This document shows, piece by piece, positions 1 to 7,907 of a stretch of 64,000 nucleotides of DNA (positions within the stretch are counted from its first letter, which is position 1; the number at the start of each line of letters is the position of its first letter). This DNA is from Actinomadura terrae (GTDB lineage Bacteria; Actinomycetota; Actinomycetes; Streptosporangiales; Streptosporangiaceae): contig NZ_JAICDG010000003.1 in the NCBI RefSeq assembly GCF_022751215.1, positions 496,001-560,000 on the forward strand, given 5' to 3'. The position numbers and the translations under genes are program-made. A model generated the notes under the pieces. It was not told the DNA's origin, searched no databases, and saw only the letters and a list, made by a program, of their open reading frames with translations.

Positions 1-2
1 TA

Positions 3-581
3 CTGCTGGACGGGGCGCCGCGCGCCGTCGACGCCATCGAGGCCAACGGGAGGGCCGTCCTCGGCAGCGTCTACGCGGGCGTGGACGCGGTCGCCAACCA
101 CAACGCCAACCGGGCCCGGGTGCTGCGCGGCTCCGCCGCCTACTACGCCGGGGCCCTGCGCGCGATCGCGACGTGGCGCCCGGCGGACTACCGGGTGACC
201 GTGGACGGCGCGGAGCACCTGCGGCAGGGGTACACCGTCGTCGCCGCGAACTCCGGCTACTACGGGTCCGGCAAGCACATCGCCCCGGGCGCGCGCGTGG
301 ACGACGGCCTGCTCGACGTCGTCCTCATCCGGCGGGCGCCCCGGGCGCTGTTCTTCGCCGTGATGCGCGAGCTGGAGGACGGCGCGCACGTCCGGCGCCC
401 CGAGGTCGAGGTGCTGCGGGGGCGGGAGGTGCGGATCGAGCTGGCGGGGCCGTCCGCCGCGTCCGGGCGGAGGCTGCCCTACGGCGCGGACGGCGAGCTG
501 CCCGGCGTGCTGCCGGTGACCGTCCGGGTGCTTCCGGGCGCGCTCAGGATGCTCGCCCCGGCCCCCGATACGGCGCTCTGA
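3..581 (+). CDS. Diacylglycerol kinase-family lipid kinase, C-terminal part (5' end outside window)
   Basis: The frame enters open at base 3 and gives about 192 residues. The segments NSGYYGSGKHIAPGA and DDGLLDVVLI, with the closing YGADGEL element, match the C-terminal beta-sandwich of the DagK/YegS/LCB5 lipid kinase family, which phosphorylates diacylglycerol or related lipids at the membrane using ATP. The nucleotide-binding GGDGT motif would lie upstream of the window, so substrate cannot be judged. Family assignment is confident; the exact lipid is not known. It ends about 500 bases before the acetate permease operon and is probably not co-transcribed with it. Confidence 0.85.
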   Translation: MLDGAPRAVDAIEANGRAVLGSVYAGVDAVANHNANRARVLRGSAAYYAGALRAIATWRPADYRVTVDGAEHLRQGYTVVAANSGYYGSGKHIAPGARVDDGLLDVVLIRRAPRALFFAVMRELEDGAHVRRPEVEVLRGREVRIELAGPSAASGRRLPYGADGELPGVLPVTVRVLPGALRMLAPAPDTAL

Positions 582-708
582 CCTGCCGTCTCACAAAGAT
601 CCGAGATTTGGACCCCGCGTTTAGGTCGATTTACGCGTGCATTACGGGCCCCCGGATAGCGTCATTAACGTCCCGTTTCGGGACCTTGGGGCCGTCTGTG
701 GAGGCATC

Positions 709-927
709 ATGGGAAGGCGACTGTTCGCCGTTCTGGGGGGACTCATGATGACCACGGACGCCCTCGTCGTGGTGGCGCCGGCGTCCCTGGGGGTGGCGTC
801 GGCGCCCACGACTTTCCGGGCCCGTGGAGCCGCGCGCGCATCGCGCGTCCGGCATGTCCGGCCCGTCCCGATCCGGAGCCTCGCCGCCCCCGTCGCGCGG
901 GCGGCCCATACCGCATCGATCTTGTGA
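709..927 (+). CDS. Possible small exported protein, unrecognised
   Basis: An ATG at 709 follows GGAGG at 700-704 with a short 4-base gap. It opens a 72-residue frame that starts MGRRLFAVLGGLMMTTDALV, resembling a signal peptide (two Arg, then a hydrophobic stretch ending near ASA). The remainder is Ala/Arg-rich without a recognisable domain. A 6-bp hairpin (GTCCCG-TTT-CGGGAC, 670-684) lies just upstream. No family is recognised. The composition would also fit a chance frame in GC-rich DNA, so this is tentative. The rest of 582-1087 shows only the CRP-like site listed separately. Confidence 0.3.
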   Translation: MGRRLFAVLGGLMMTTDALVVVAPASLGVASAPTTFRARGAARASRVRHVRPVPIRSLAAPVARAAHTASIL

Positions 928-938
928 TGTGGATCACG
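923..938. promoter_or_regulatory. CRP/GlxR-like operator upstream of DUF485-actP
   Basis: TGTGATGTGGATCACG fits the TGTGA-N6-TCACA consensus of CRP/FNR-family regulators (Crp in Mycobacterium, GlxR in Corynebacterium) with one mismatch in the last base. It lies about 150 bases before the GTG start of the DUF485 gene, in an otherwise featureless gap. Inference: cAMP-dependent control of acetate uptake. Confidence 0.55.
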
Positions 939-1087
939 GTCTAGCATCGGGGTCGCATCGGGCGGGTATCCGTTCTCACACCTCCGCCACCTTCTCGGCC
1001 ATCTGGCCTGCATCGGCCAACTTCGTAGGGCATCGTGGCCGCGATTCTCGGTGAGATTCGCAGTGTGATCGTTTGGCGGAGGTGGTC

Positions 1088-1534
1088 GTGACAACCGAGT
1101 CATCAGGGCCGGGGTCCGCTTCAGGCGGGCTCGACAACGCGGCCTACGCGCAGATGAGGCAGTCGCCGGAGTTCGAACGGCTACGCCTCGCCTTCCGCCG
1201 TTTCGTCTTCCCCATGACGGTGGCGTTCCTGATCTGGTACCTGCTCTACGTGGTGCTGTCGGCCTACGCGCGCGGCTTCATGGGGCACAAGCTGTTCGGC
1301 GAGATCAACGTGGCGCTGGTCTTCGGCCTGCTCCAGTTCGTCTCGACGTTCCTCATCGCCTGGCTGTACGAGCGGTACGCGCGCGGCACGCTCGAACCGC
1401 TGGCGGCCTCCGTGCGCGACACCCGCACGGGCACCGGCACCGGCGGCGCGGGCACCGGCGCGGGCGCGACCGCCGCGAAGGGCCTCAAGAAGGACGAGAC
1501 GAAGAAGGACGAGTCCGAGGAGGGCGGCGCGTGA
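1088..1534 (+). CDS. DUF485 membrane protein, partner of the acetate symporter
   Basis: A small inner-membrane protein of about 148 residues with two hydrophobic segments (FVFPMTVAFLIWYLLYVV and NVALVFGLLQFVSTFLIAWL) followed by a charged, low-complexity tail rich in Gly/Thr, then Lys/Glu. This is the DUF485 (YjcH) family, which regularly precedes ActP-type symporters. GTG at 1088 is chosen because GGAGG sits at 1078-1082; an upstream TTG at 1073 would place the ribosome site inside the gene. The stop overlaps the next start by four bases (GTGA), so the two genes are translationally coupled. The function of DUF485 is not established; an accessory role in solute transport is inferred from context. 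Confidence 0.88.
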   Translation: MTTESSGPGSASGGLDNAAYAQMRQSPEFERLRLAFRRFVFPMTVAFLIWYLLYVVLSAYARGFMGHKLFGEINVALVFGLLQFVSTFLIAWLYERYARGTLEPLAASVRDTRTGTGTGGAGTGAGATAAKGLKKDETKKDESEEGGA

Positions 1535-3189
1535 GCCCCCAGCACCTCGCCGCCCCCGTGCTGGCGGCCTCCGACAACGAGCACCGGACGATCTCGCTGG
1601 TGCTGTTCGCCCTCTTCGTGGCGCTCACCCTGTGGATCACGCTCTGGGCGTCCCGGCAGAACAAGACCGCCGCCGACTACTACGCGGGCGGGCGCGCGTT
1701 CACCCCGCTCCAGAACGGCCTGGCGATCAGCGGCGACTACATGTCCGCCGCGTCGTTCCTCGGCATCGCGGGCCTGTTCGCGCTGTCGGGCTATGACGGC
1801 TTCCTGTACTCCATCGGCTTCCTGGTCGCGTGGCTGGTGGCGTTGCTGCTGGTCGCCGAGATGCTGCGCAACTCCGGCCGGTTCACGATGGCCGACGTGC
1901 TGGCGTTCCGGATGCAGCAGCGGCCCGTCCGGGCGGCGGCGGGGATCTCCACGATCGTCGTGTCGATCTTCTACCTGCTGGCCCAGATGGTCGGCGCGGG
2001 CGCGCTGGTCGGCCTGCTGCTGGACGTCGACGGCGAGGCCGCCAAGATCTGGACGATCGTCGCCGTCGGCGCGCTGATGATCTTCTATGTGACCGTCGGC
2101 GGCATGAAGGGCACCACCTGGGTCCAGGTCGTCAAGGCGGTCATGCTGATGACCGGCGCCGTCGTCATGACGGTCTGGGTGCTGTCCAAGTACAGCTTCA
2201 ACCCGTCGGACCTGCTCAGCGACGCCGCCGACAAGAGCGGCAAGGGCGACAAGTTCCTCCAGCCGGGCCTGAAGTACGGCGCCACCACCGTGTGGTCCAA
2301 GCTCGACCTGCTCTCGCTCGGCCTCGCGCTCGTCCTCGGGACGGCGGGGCTGCCGCACATCCTCATCCGCTTCTACACCGTCCCGACCTCCCGCGCGGCC
2401 CGCACGTCGGTCAACTGGGCGATCGGCATCATCGGCGTGTTCTACCTGATGACGCTGGTCATCGGGTTCGGCGCGGCGGCGCTGGTCGGCGGCAAGGCGA
2501 TCGCCGCGCAGGACAAGGGCGGCAACACCGCCGCGCCGCAGCTCGCCCAGGAACTCGGCGGCGGGGCGGGGTCGACCGGCGGCGCGATCTTCCTGGCGAT
2601 CATCGCGGCGGTCGCGTTCGCGACGATCCTCGCGGTGGTCGCGGGCCTCACGCTCGCCTCCTCGTCCTCGTTCTCGCACGACCTGTTCGCGAACGTGTTC
2701 AAGCGAGGCAAGGCCAGCGAGCGGGACGAGGTCGTGACCGCCCGGTACGCGGCCGTCGTGATCGGCGCGGTCGCGATCGTCCTGTCGATCTTCGCGCGCG
2801 GGCTGAACGTGGCGTTCCTGGTCGCGCTGGCGTTCGCGATCGCCGCGTCCGCGAACCTGCCGACGCTGCTGTTCTCGCTGTTCTGGAAGCGGTTCAACAC
2901 CGTCGGCGCGGTCGCGGGCATCTACGGCGGCCTCGTCGCGGCCGTCGGGCTCGTGCTGCTCAGCCCGATCTGCTGGGGCGGCAAGACCGACACCCTGCCC
3001 AAGGGCAACGTGGACGCGCTGTTCAGCGAGACCACGGTCGCGCCCATCCCGTTGCAGAACCCCGGCCTGATCTCGATCCCGATCGGTTTCCTGTGCGCCT
3101 ACCTCGGCACCGTCCTGTCCAAGGAGCGCACGGACGACAAGTTCGCCGAACTGGAGGTCCGGTCGCTGACCGGAACCGGCGCGCATTGA
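1531..3189 (+). CDS. actP: Cation/acetate symporter (sodium:solute symporter family)
   Basis: A 552-residue polytopic membrane protein of the SSS family. NKTAADYYAGGR and GLAISGDYMSAASFLGIAG near the N-terminus are hallmarks of ActP/MctC monocarboxylate symporters, followed by about 13 hydrophobic segments. Members import acetate and sometimes propionate or pyruvate with Na+ or H+. Length matches the family. It overlaps the DUF485 gene by four bases, the usual gene pair, and the pair sits behind a CRP-like operator, suggesting control by carbon status. The C-terminus faces a long hairpin (3225-3277) that could act as terminator. Transport of acetate specifically is inferred from similarity and neighbour. 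Confidence 0.92.
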   Translation: MSPQHLAAPVLAASDNEHRTISLVLFALFVALTLWITLWASRQNKTAADYYAGGRAFTPLQNGLAISGDYMSAASFLGIAGLFALSGYDGFLYSIGFLVAWLVALLLVAEMLRNSGRFTMADVLAFRMQQRPVRAAAGISTIVVSIFYLLAQMVGAGALVGLLLDVDGEAAKIWTIVAVGALMIFYVTVGGMKGTTWVQVVKAVMLMTGAVVMTVWVLSKYSFNPSDLLSDAADKSGKGDKFLQPGLKYGATTVWSKLDLLSLGLALVLGTAGLPHILIRFYTVPTSRAARTSVNWAIGIIGVFYLMTLVIGFGAAALVGGKAIAAQDKGGNTAAPQLAQELGGGAGSTGGAIFLAIIAAVAFATILAVVAGLTLASSSSFSHDLFANVFKRGKASERDEVVTARYAAVVIGAVAIVLSIFARGLNVAFLVALAFAIAASANLPTLLFSLFWKRFNTVGAVAGIYGGLVAAVGLVLLSPICWGGKTDTLPKGNVDALFSETTVAPIPLQNPGLISIPIGFLCAYLGTVLSKERTDDKFAELEVRSLTGTGAH

Positions 3190-3224
3190 GCCCCGCCGGG
3201 TTCGGCCGGGTCGCTTGACTGGCG

Positions 3225-3277
3225 GAACACCTCCGGGACAGGCTGTGAGCACCCCCTCACCGCCCCCGGAGGTGTTC
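3225..3277 (+). promoter_or_regulatory. Perfect two-tier RNA hairpin that buries the Shine-Dalgarno of the next gene
   Basis: GAACACCTCCGGG (3225-3237) is perfectly complementary to CCCGGAGGTGTTC (3265-3277). The 27-base loop holds a second stem, GTGAG (3245-3249) with CTCAC (3256-3260). The right arm contains the GGAGG (3268-3272) serving the TTG start at 3280. The structure could terminate the actP transcript, gate translation of the phosphoesterase, or both. No T-tract follows. Confidence 0.6.
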
Positions 3278-3279
3278 TG

Positions 3280-4899
3280 TTGCGTGCAGAGGACGGTGCG
3301 GAGAATCCCGCGGAAGCCGTCGTCGAAGGTGCGGCCGACGACGGAGTGGAAGGCACCGCGGAAGGCGCCGCGCACGACGTCTCGGTGCCAAGGCCGCGCG
3401 TCCCGGCGTCCGCCAACTCGCGCACGTCCGAGTCGGGGGCCGGGTGGGAGTGCGGCGCGCCGGGCACGTTCAACTCGCTGCTGCCCGACCGCGTCCCGGG
3501 GTTCTCCTGGCGCCGCCCGAAGATCCTGTGGCGGTCCCGCAACGACGTGGTCGCGCGCCTGTTCGGCGACCCGGCCGACGCCATCCGCCGCCGCTGCGTC
3601 ACCGCCCTCCGCGAACGCGGGACGCCCGCCGCGTTCACCGTTCACCGGTCCTCGCCCGAGTTCTCGTTCGTGCTCGTCGGCGACACCGGCGAGGGCGACA
3701 AGTCGCAATACGCGGTCGTCCCGCCGCTGCTGCACGCCGCCGCCGGGACCGACTTCATGGTCATCGCCAGCGACGTCATCTACCCGGCGGGCGACGCGGC
3801 GGAGTACCCGGCGAAGTTCTTCCGGCCCTACAAGGACTACCCCGCCCCCATCTACGCCGTCCCCGGCAACCACGACTGGTACGACGGGCTGCGCGGCTTC
3901 CTGCACGTGTTCTGCGACCTCGACGTCGACTGCGCGCCGCCGCCGTGGCGCGGGCCGCTGGCCTTCGTGCCGCGCCTGTTCTGGCGCGCGTCCGGGACGG
4001 TCGAGCCGAGCGTGCTCGCCGAGGCGCGGCGCACCTACCGGGGCGCGCCCGGCCAGCAGGCCGCCCAGCCGGGGCCGTACTGGGCGATCGACACCCCGTC
4101 CCTGCGCATCGTCGGCATCGACACCGGCATCACCGGGCGCATCGACCGCGACCAGGGCGAGTGGCTGCGCGAGGTGTCGGCGGGCCCCAAGCCCAAGATG
4201 CTGGTCACCGGCAAGCCGCTCTACGTGGACGACGACCTCCGGCCCTGCCCGATCGAGGGCGGCGGGACGGTCGATGAGATCGTCCGCGACCCCGCGCACC
4301 ACTACGTCGCGGCGATCGGCGGCGACATCCACAACTACCAGCACTACCCGGTGACGCTGGACGACGGCCGCGTCCTGCACTACATCGTCTCCGGCGGCGG
4401 CGGCGCGTTCATGCACGCGACCCACGTCATCCCCCGCACGCACGTCGTGGACGAGGCCGACTTCCGCTGCTACCCGCTCCGGGGCGACTCCCTCTCGCGC
4501 TACAGCAGGCTCTACGGCCGGTGGCTGCGGCTGCCGAGGCTCTTCGAGCTGAGCCCGCGGGAGGCGACGGCCGCCGTCCAGCACCGCCTCGGCATCGAGC
4601 CGGGCCGCGGATACGGCAGCCCCGCGCCGTCGGCCCGCGCGCGTTTCGTCGCCGCGCTCCTCGGCGTCCCGCGCGGTGGCCGGCCCCGGCCGCGCTTCGT
4701 CCGCCTTCCGGTGCGCAAACTCCCCCAGCGGTTCCGGTCGGAGCTGGCCGACTGGGACACCCCGCCCTTTTTCAAGAACTTCCTGCGGGTGGACGTGACG
4801 GAGCACGAGCTGCGCATCCGATGCTTCGGCGTCACGGGCTGCGGCGACCACGAAACGTCACCGCCCATCGAGGATGAGGTGCCGATCCCGCTGCGCTAG
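3280..4899 (+). CDS. Calcineurin-like metallophosphoesterase
   Basis: 539 residues. The metal-binding motifs of the calcineurin-like superfamily appear in order: LVGDTGEGD (about 132-140), SDVIYPAGD, PGNHDWYDG and a C-terminal GGDIHNYQHYP, so a dinuclear metal centre is expected. The first 70 residues are acidic/Ala-rich and probably disordered; no signal peptide is seen, suggesting a cytoplasmic enzyme. Substrate cannot be told from sequence; phosphodiesters, nucleotides or phosphoproteins are all possible. The TTG start is supported by GGAGG seven bases upstream, which is locked in a 13-bp hairpin (see 3225-3277). The gene stands alone; nothing ties it to acetate uptake except position. Confidence 0.9.
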   Translation: MRAEDGAENPAEAVVEGAADDGVEGTAEGAAHDVSVPRPRVPASANSRTSESGAGWECGAPGTFNSLLPDRVPGFSWRRPKILWRSRNDVVARLFGDPADAIRRRCVTALRERGTPAAFTVHRSSPEFSFVLVGDTGEGDKSQYAVVPPLLHAAAGTDFMVIASDVIYPAGDAAEYPAKFFRPYKDYPAPIYAVPGNHDWYDGLRGFLHVFCDLDVDCAPPPWRGPLAFVPRLFWRASGTVEPSVLAEARRTYRGAPGQQAAQPGPYWAIDTPSLRIVGIDTGITGRIDRDQGEWLREVSAGPKPKMLVTGKPLYVDDDLRPCPIEGGGTVDEIVRDPAHHYVAAIGGDIHNYQHYPVTLDDGRVLHYIVSGGGGAFMHATHVIPRTHVVDEADFRCYPLRGDSLSRYSRLYGRWLRLPRLFELSPREATAAVQHRLGIEPGRGYGSPAPSARARFVAALLGVPRGGRPRPRFVRLPVRKLPQRFRSELADWDTPPFFKNFLRVDVTEHELRIRCFGVTGCGDHETSPPIEDEVPIPLR

Positions 4900-5051
4900 G
4901 TCTCAGATCGGATAATCTTGACGGCGAATATCGGCCAAATATCGTGATCTTGACGCGGGCGGCGTCCCCGACCGTTACAGTCTTGGCTCACCACACGGGT
5001 GAACGGTAACGGACGGTCGGCCGGAAAACGACCGCGTCCTTCAGGAGAGCG

Positions 5052-5570
5052 ATGAGCTACCCCCAGCAGGGCCAGGGCCAGCCCTACCAGCAACAGCAGC
5101 AGCAGGCGTACCAGGGCGGCTACGCCCCGGCGCCGCAGCACCAGCAGCAGCAGGCGCCCGTCGCGCGCGGCGCCGGCGCCAACATGAAGCGCCGCAACCC
5201 CGTCGGAGCCTGGCTCGGGCTGCCGATCATCACGTTCGGCATCTACGGGATGGTGTGGTTCTTCAAGGTCCACCAGGAGCTGCACGAGTACGACCGGCGC
5301 ATCGACAACGCCGCGACCAACGCCCTGCTGTCGATCCTGTTCGGCAGTATCACGCTGGGCATCTGGCCGCTGGTCATGTGGGTGAAGCTCGGCGGCCGCA
5401 TCGCCGAGGCCCAGCGCGCCGCCGGGCTGCCCGCGAGCTGCAGCGGCGGCATGGGCTTCCTGCTCGGCATCCTCGGCTTCGGCGTCCTGTACTACCAGCT
5501 CCAGCTCAACAAGGTCGTCGACCGCTACGGCGACACCCCGGCGGGCCAGCAGGTCTCCCTGGTCGCCTGA
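5052..5570 (+). CDS. DUF4234 membrane protein with Gln-rich N-terminus
   Basis: 172 residues. The first 45 are Gln/Tyr/Pro-rich (a run of six Gln near residue 16), probably a disordered cytoplasmic tail. Then come a basic patch (MKRRNPVGAWLGLP), a Trp-containing membrane segment (ITFGIYGMVWFFKVHQELH) and two further hydrophobic segments, the pattern of DUF4234. Role unknown; proteins of this type are common in actinobacteria and may help organise membrane complexes, which is inference only. GGAG at 5043-5046 supports the ATG. Transcription probably ends at the hairpin at 5624-5653. The upstream gap (4900-5051) is locally AT-richer but no clear promoter can be named. Confidence 0.85.
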   Translation: MSYPQQGQGQPYQQQQQQAYQGGYAPAPQHQQQQAPVARGAGANMKRRNPVGAWLGLPIITFGIYGMVWFFKVHQELHEYDRRIDNAATNALLSILFGSITLGIWPLVMWVKLGGRIAEAQRAAGLPASCSGGMGFLLGILGFGVLYYQLQLNKVVDRYGDTPAGQQVSLVA

Positions 5571-5623
5571 CCCTCCGGGCGGCAGAGGCCGCGGCCCTGG
5601 CCTCCTGACCCATCCGTGCCGAA

Positions 5624-5653
5624 CCCCTCCGCGCCCCCACGGGCGCGGAGGGG
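5624..5653. terminator. Strong GC hairpin terminator
   Basis: CCCCTCCGCGCCC and GGGCGCGGAGGGG form a perfect 13-bp stem with a CCAC loop, just after the DUF4234 gene. There is no T-tract, as is common for actinobacterial terminators. Confidence 0.75.
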
Positions 5654-5716
5654 TCGTCGCATGTCCGCGCGGCGCCCGTCCGCGATTCTGTCGGAGGCGG
5701 CCGCCACAATGGCGGG

Positions 5717-7483
5717 GTGCGGATCGCGGTGGCCGCCGACGGCGGAGGCGGGGGAGTGCTGCGGCCCTTCGCCGAGGACGGCGCGCCCACCGGCCCGGCG
5801 TGGCGGGCGGCCGACCTGGTCGCCGAGATCGCCGCGCGGGAGCGGTCCGACGCGCCGCGCTGGGTGTGGCCCGCCACCGCCCGGCTCTACCCGGCGCTGC
5901 TGGACGCCGGGGTGCGGGTGGCGCGCTGCCACGACCTCGAACTCGTCGAGACGCTCCTGCTCGGCCACGCGGGACGCTACGGGGAGCCGCGCTCGGTCCG
6001 CGCCGCGTGGGCGCGGCTGCGGGGTGACCCCGTCCCGCCCGACCCTCCGCCGCCGCGCGCGGAACCCGCGCAGGCGTCGCTGTTCGGCGACGACGCCCCC
6101 GGCGCGCCCGACCTCGCCGACGACATCGAGCAGGTCGTCGCCGTCCACGCCGCGCAGCAGCGGGCGATCGCCCCCCTGGAGGGGTTCGCGCTGCTCGCCG
6201 CCGCCGAGTCCGCCGGGTCGCTGGTCGCGGCCGAGCTGAGCCACGACGGGCTGCCCTGGTCGGCCGTCGAGCACGACGCGCTGCTCACCGAACTGCTCGG
6301 GCCCCGCCCGTCCGGCGGGCTGCGGCCGCGCCGGCTCCAGGCGCTCGCCGACCAGATCAACGCCGCCTTCGGTGCCGGTTTCGGGGCCGGCTTTGAAGGC
6401 CGCGCGCACGTCAACCCCGACTCCCCGGCGCAGATCGTCAAGGCGTTCGCGGCGGCGGGGCTGCCCGTCGCCTCGACGCGCGCGCACGTGCTCAAGCGCC
6501 TCGACCACCCCGCCGTGCCGCTGCTGCTGGAGTACAAGGAGCTCGCCCGCCTGCACACCGCCTACGGCTGGGGATGGCTCGACACCTGGGTCGCCGGGGG
6601 GCGGTTCCGTCCCGAGTACGTGGTCGGCGGCGTGGTGTCGGGCCGCTGGGCGACGAACGGCGGCGGCGCGCTCCAGATCCCGCGCGTCCTGCGCCGGGCC
6701 GTCGTCGCCGACCCGGGCTGGCGCCTCGTCGTCGCCGACGCGGCGCAGCTCGAACCGCGCGTGCTCGCCGCCCTCGCGGGCGACCGCGCGTTCGCCGACG
6801 CCGCCGCCCACGGCGACCTGTACGCCGCGCTGTCCCCCGCCTTCGGCCCGGAGCGCCCCGGCGGCGCTGTGGCCCCCCAGCAGGGCTCCCGGCGCGACCC
6901 CGAGTCGCTCAGCCCACGCGACAAGGCCAAGCTCGCGCTGCTGTCGGCCATGTACGGCGGCGGGACGGGCGAGGGCGTGCACCTGCTCGGCGTCCTGAAG
7001 AGCCGCTTCCCCGACGCGTTCGAGTACGTGGAGGCCGCGGCCCGCGCGGGCGAGAACGGGCACCTCGTCCGCTCCCGCCTCGGCCGCACCTGCCCGCCGC
7101 CGTCGGCCGGCTGGCGCGAGCTGACCGCCGCCACCGACGACCCCGACGACGACGCGGGCGAGCGAAGGCAGGCGACCGCCGCGCAGGCGCTGCGCGGCCG
7201 GGGCCGGTTCACCCGCAACTTCGTCGTCCAGGCGACCGCCGCCGACTGGGCGCTGGCCCTGCTCGGCTCGCTGCGCCGCCGCCTCACCGCGCTCGGCCCG
7301 CCGCGCCTGGTGTTCTTCCAGCACGACGAGGTGATCGTGCACACCCCGGCGGAGCTGGAGGGAGAGGTGACCGCCGCCGTCCACGCCGCCGCCGAGGAGG
7401 CCCGCCGCCTGCTGTTCGGCGACACCTCCGTCGTGTTCCCCATGGAGACCGCCGCCGTCGACCGCTACTCCGACGCGAAGTGA
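5717..7483 (+). CDS. Family-A DNA polymerase without 5' nuclease (actinobacterial 'exonuclease/polymerase' type)
   Basis: 588 residues against about 900 for standard Pol I. The polymerase core is recognisable: motif A as VVADAAQLEPRVLAALAGD (about 338), motif B as DKAKLALLSAMYGG (about 401) and motif C as FFQHDEVIVH (about 532), with the catalytic Asp residues kept. The first 250 residues correspond to a degenerate 3'-5' exonuclease-like region; the 5'-3' nuclease is absent. This second PolA-like protein is widespread in high-GC actinobacteria beside the genuine Pol I. Its role is unsettled; repair or gap filling is the usual guess. Motif A has DAAQLEPR where Pol I has DxSQIELR, which may alter fidelity or activity. 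The GTG start lacks a close ribosome site. Confidence 0.85.
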   Translation: MRIAVAADGGGGGVLRPFAEDGAPTGPAWRAADLVAEIAARERSDAPRWVWPATARLYPALLDAGVRVARCHDLELVETLLLGHAGRYGEPRSVRAAWARLRGDPVPPDPPPPRAEPAQASLFGDDAPGAPDLADDIEQVVAVHAAQQRAIAPLEGFALLAAAESAGSLVAAELSHDGLPWSAVEHDALLTELLGPRPSGGLRPRRLQALADQINAAFGAGFGAGFEGRAHVNPDSPAQIVKAFAAAGLPVASTRAHVLKRLDHPAVPLLLEYKELARLHTAYGWGWLDTWVAGGRFRPEYVVGGVVSGRWATNGGGALQIPRVLRRAVVADPGWRLVVADAAQLEPRVLAALAGDRAFADAAAHGDLYAALSPAFGPERPGGAVAPQQGSRRDPESLSPRDKAKLALLSAMYGGGTGEGVHLLGVLKSRFPDAFEYVEAAARAGENGHLVRSRLGRTCPPPSAGWRELTAATDDPDDDAGERRQATAAQALRGRGRFTRNFVVQATAADWALALLGSLRRRLTALGPPRLVFFQHDEVIVHTPAELEGEVTAAVHAAAEEARRLLFGDTSVVFPMETAAVDRYSDAK

Positions 7484-7502
7484 CCCGTGGCATCGTGGGG
7501 AC

Positions 7503-7907
7503 GTGGTCTCCTACACGGTGCTGATCGAGGTCCGCTACGCGGGCGCCCAGACGGTCGAACGGGAGGCCGCCCGCCGCGCGCTGGCCGCCGCCCTCGACGG
7601 CCCCGATACCTCGGACGGCCCCGGCAACACCCTCCAGCTCCGCACGACGCTGGACGCGGACGGCCCGCGCGCCGCCGTCGAGCACGCCGACGAGGCCCTC
7701 ACCCGCGCGCTGCTCGCCACGGGCCTCTTCGAGGAGTTCGACATGGCCCGCCGCGTCCTGCACGTCGCCCCCGCGGACCTGGCGGAACACCTCTTCGCAT
7801 GGTCCCCCGACCACAGCCCGACCACCCGCGCCGCGAACGCGCGGCGGACACGTGGCCCCGCCTGGCTCCGGAGGATGCGGCGTCGCCTTGGGTCAGGGGC
7901 GGGCTAG
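7503..7907 (+). CDS. Unrecognised small protein downstream of the polymerase
   Basis: 134 residues, mixed alpha/beta by eye, beginning MVSYTVLIEVRYAGAQTVER, with a basic C-terminal tail (RRMRRRLGSG). No family is recognised. It starts 19 bases after the polymerase gene on the same strand, so it may be co-transcribed. Its 3' end overlaps the convergent sigma factor gene by 15 bases. Codon usage is as GC-ending as that of its neighbours, which supports it being real. Confidence 0.55.
   Translation: MVSYTVLIEVRYAGAQTVEREAARRALAAALDGPDTSDGPGNTLQLRTTLDADGPRAAVEHADEALTRALLATGLFEEFDMARRVLHVAPADLAEHLFAWSPDHSPTTRAANARRTRGPAWLRRMRRRLGSGAG

Noticed and set aside
1073..1087. TTG at 1073 as start of the DUF485 gene
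   Set aside because: The best Shine-Dalgarno (1078-1082) would lie inside the gene; it fits GTG 1088 with correct spacing.
1264..4851. A minus-strand open frame of about 1200 codons opposite actP and the phosphoesterase
   Set aside because: It is the antisense of two well-recognised genes; the protein is Arg/Asp-rich nonsense without domains, an effect of GC-ending codons on the other strand.
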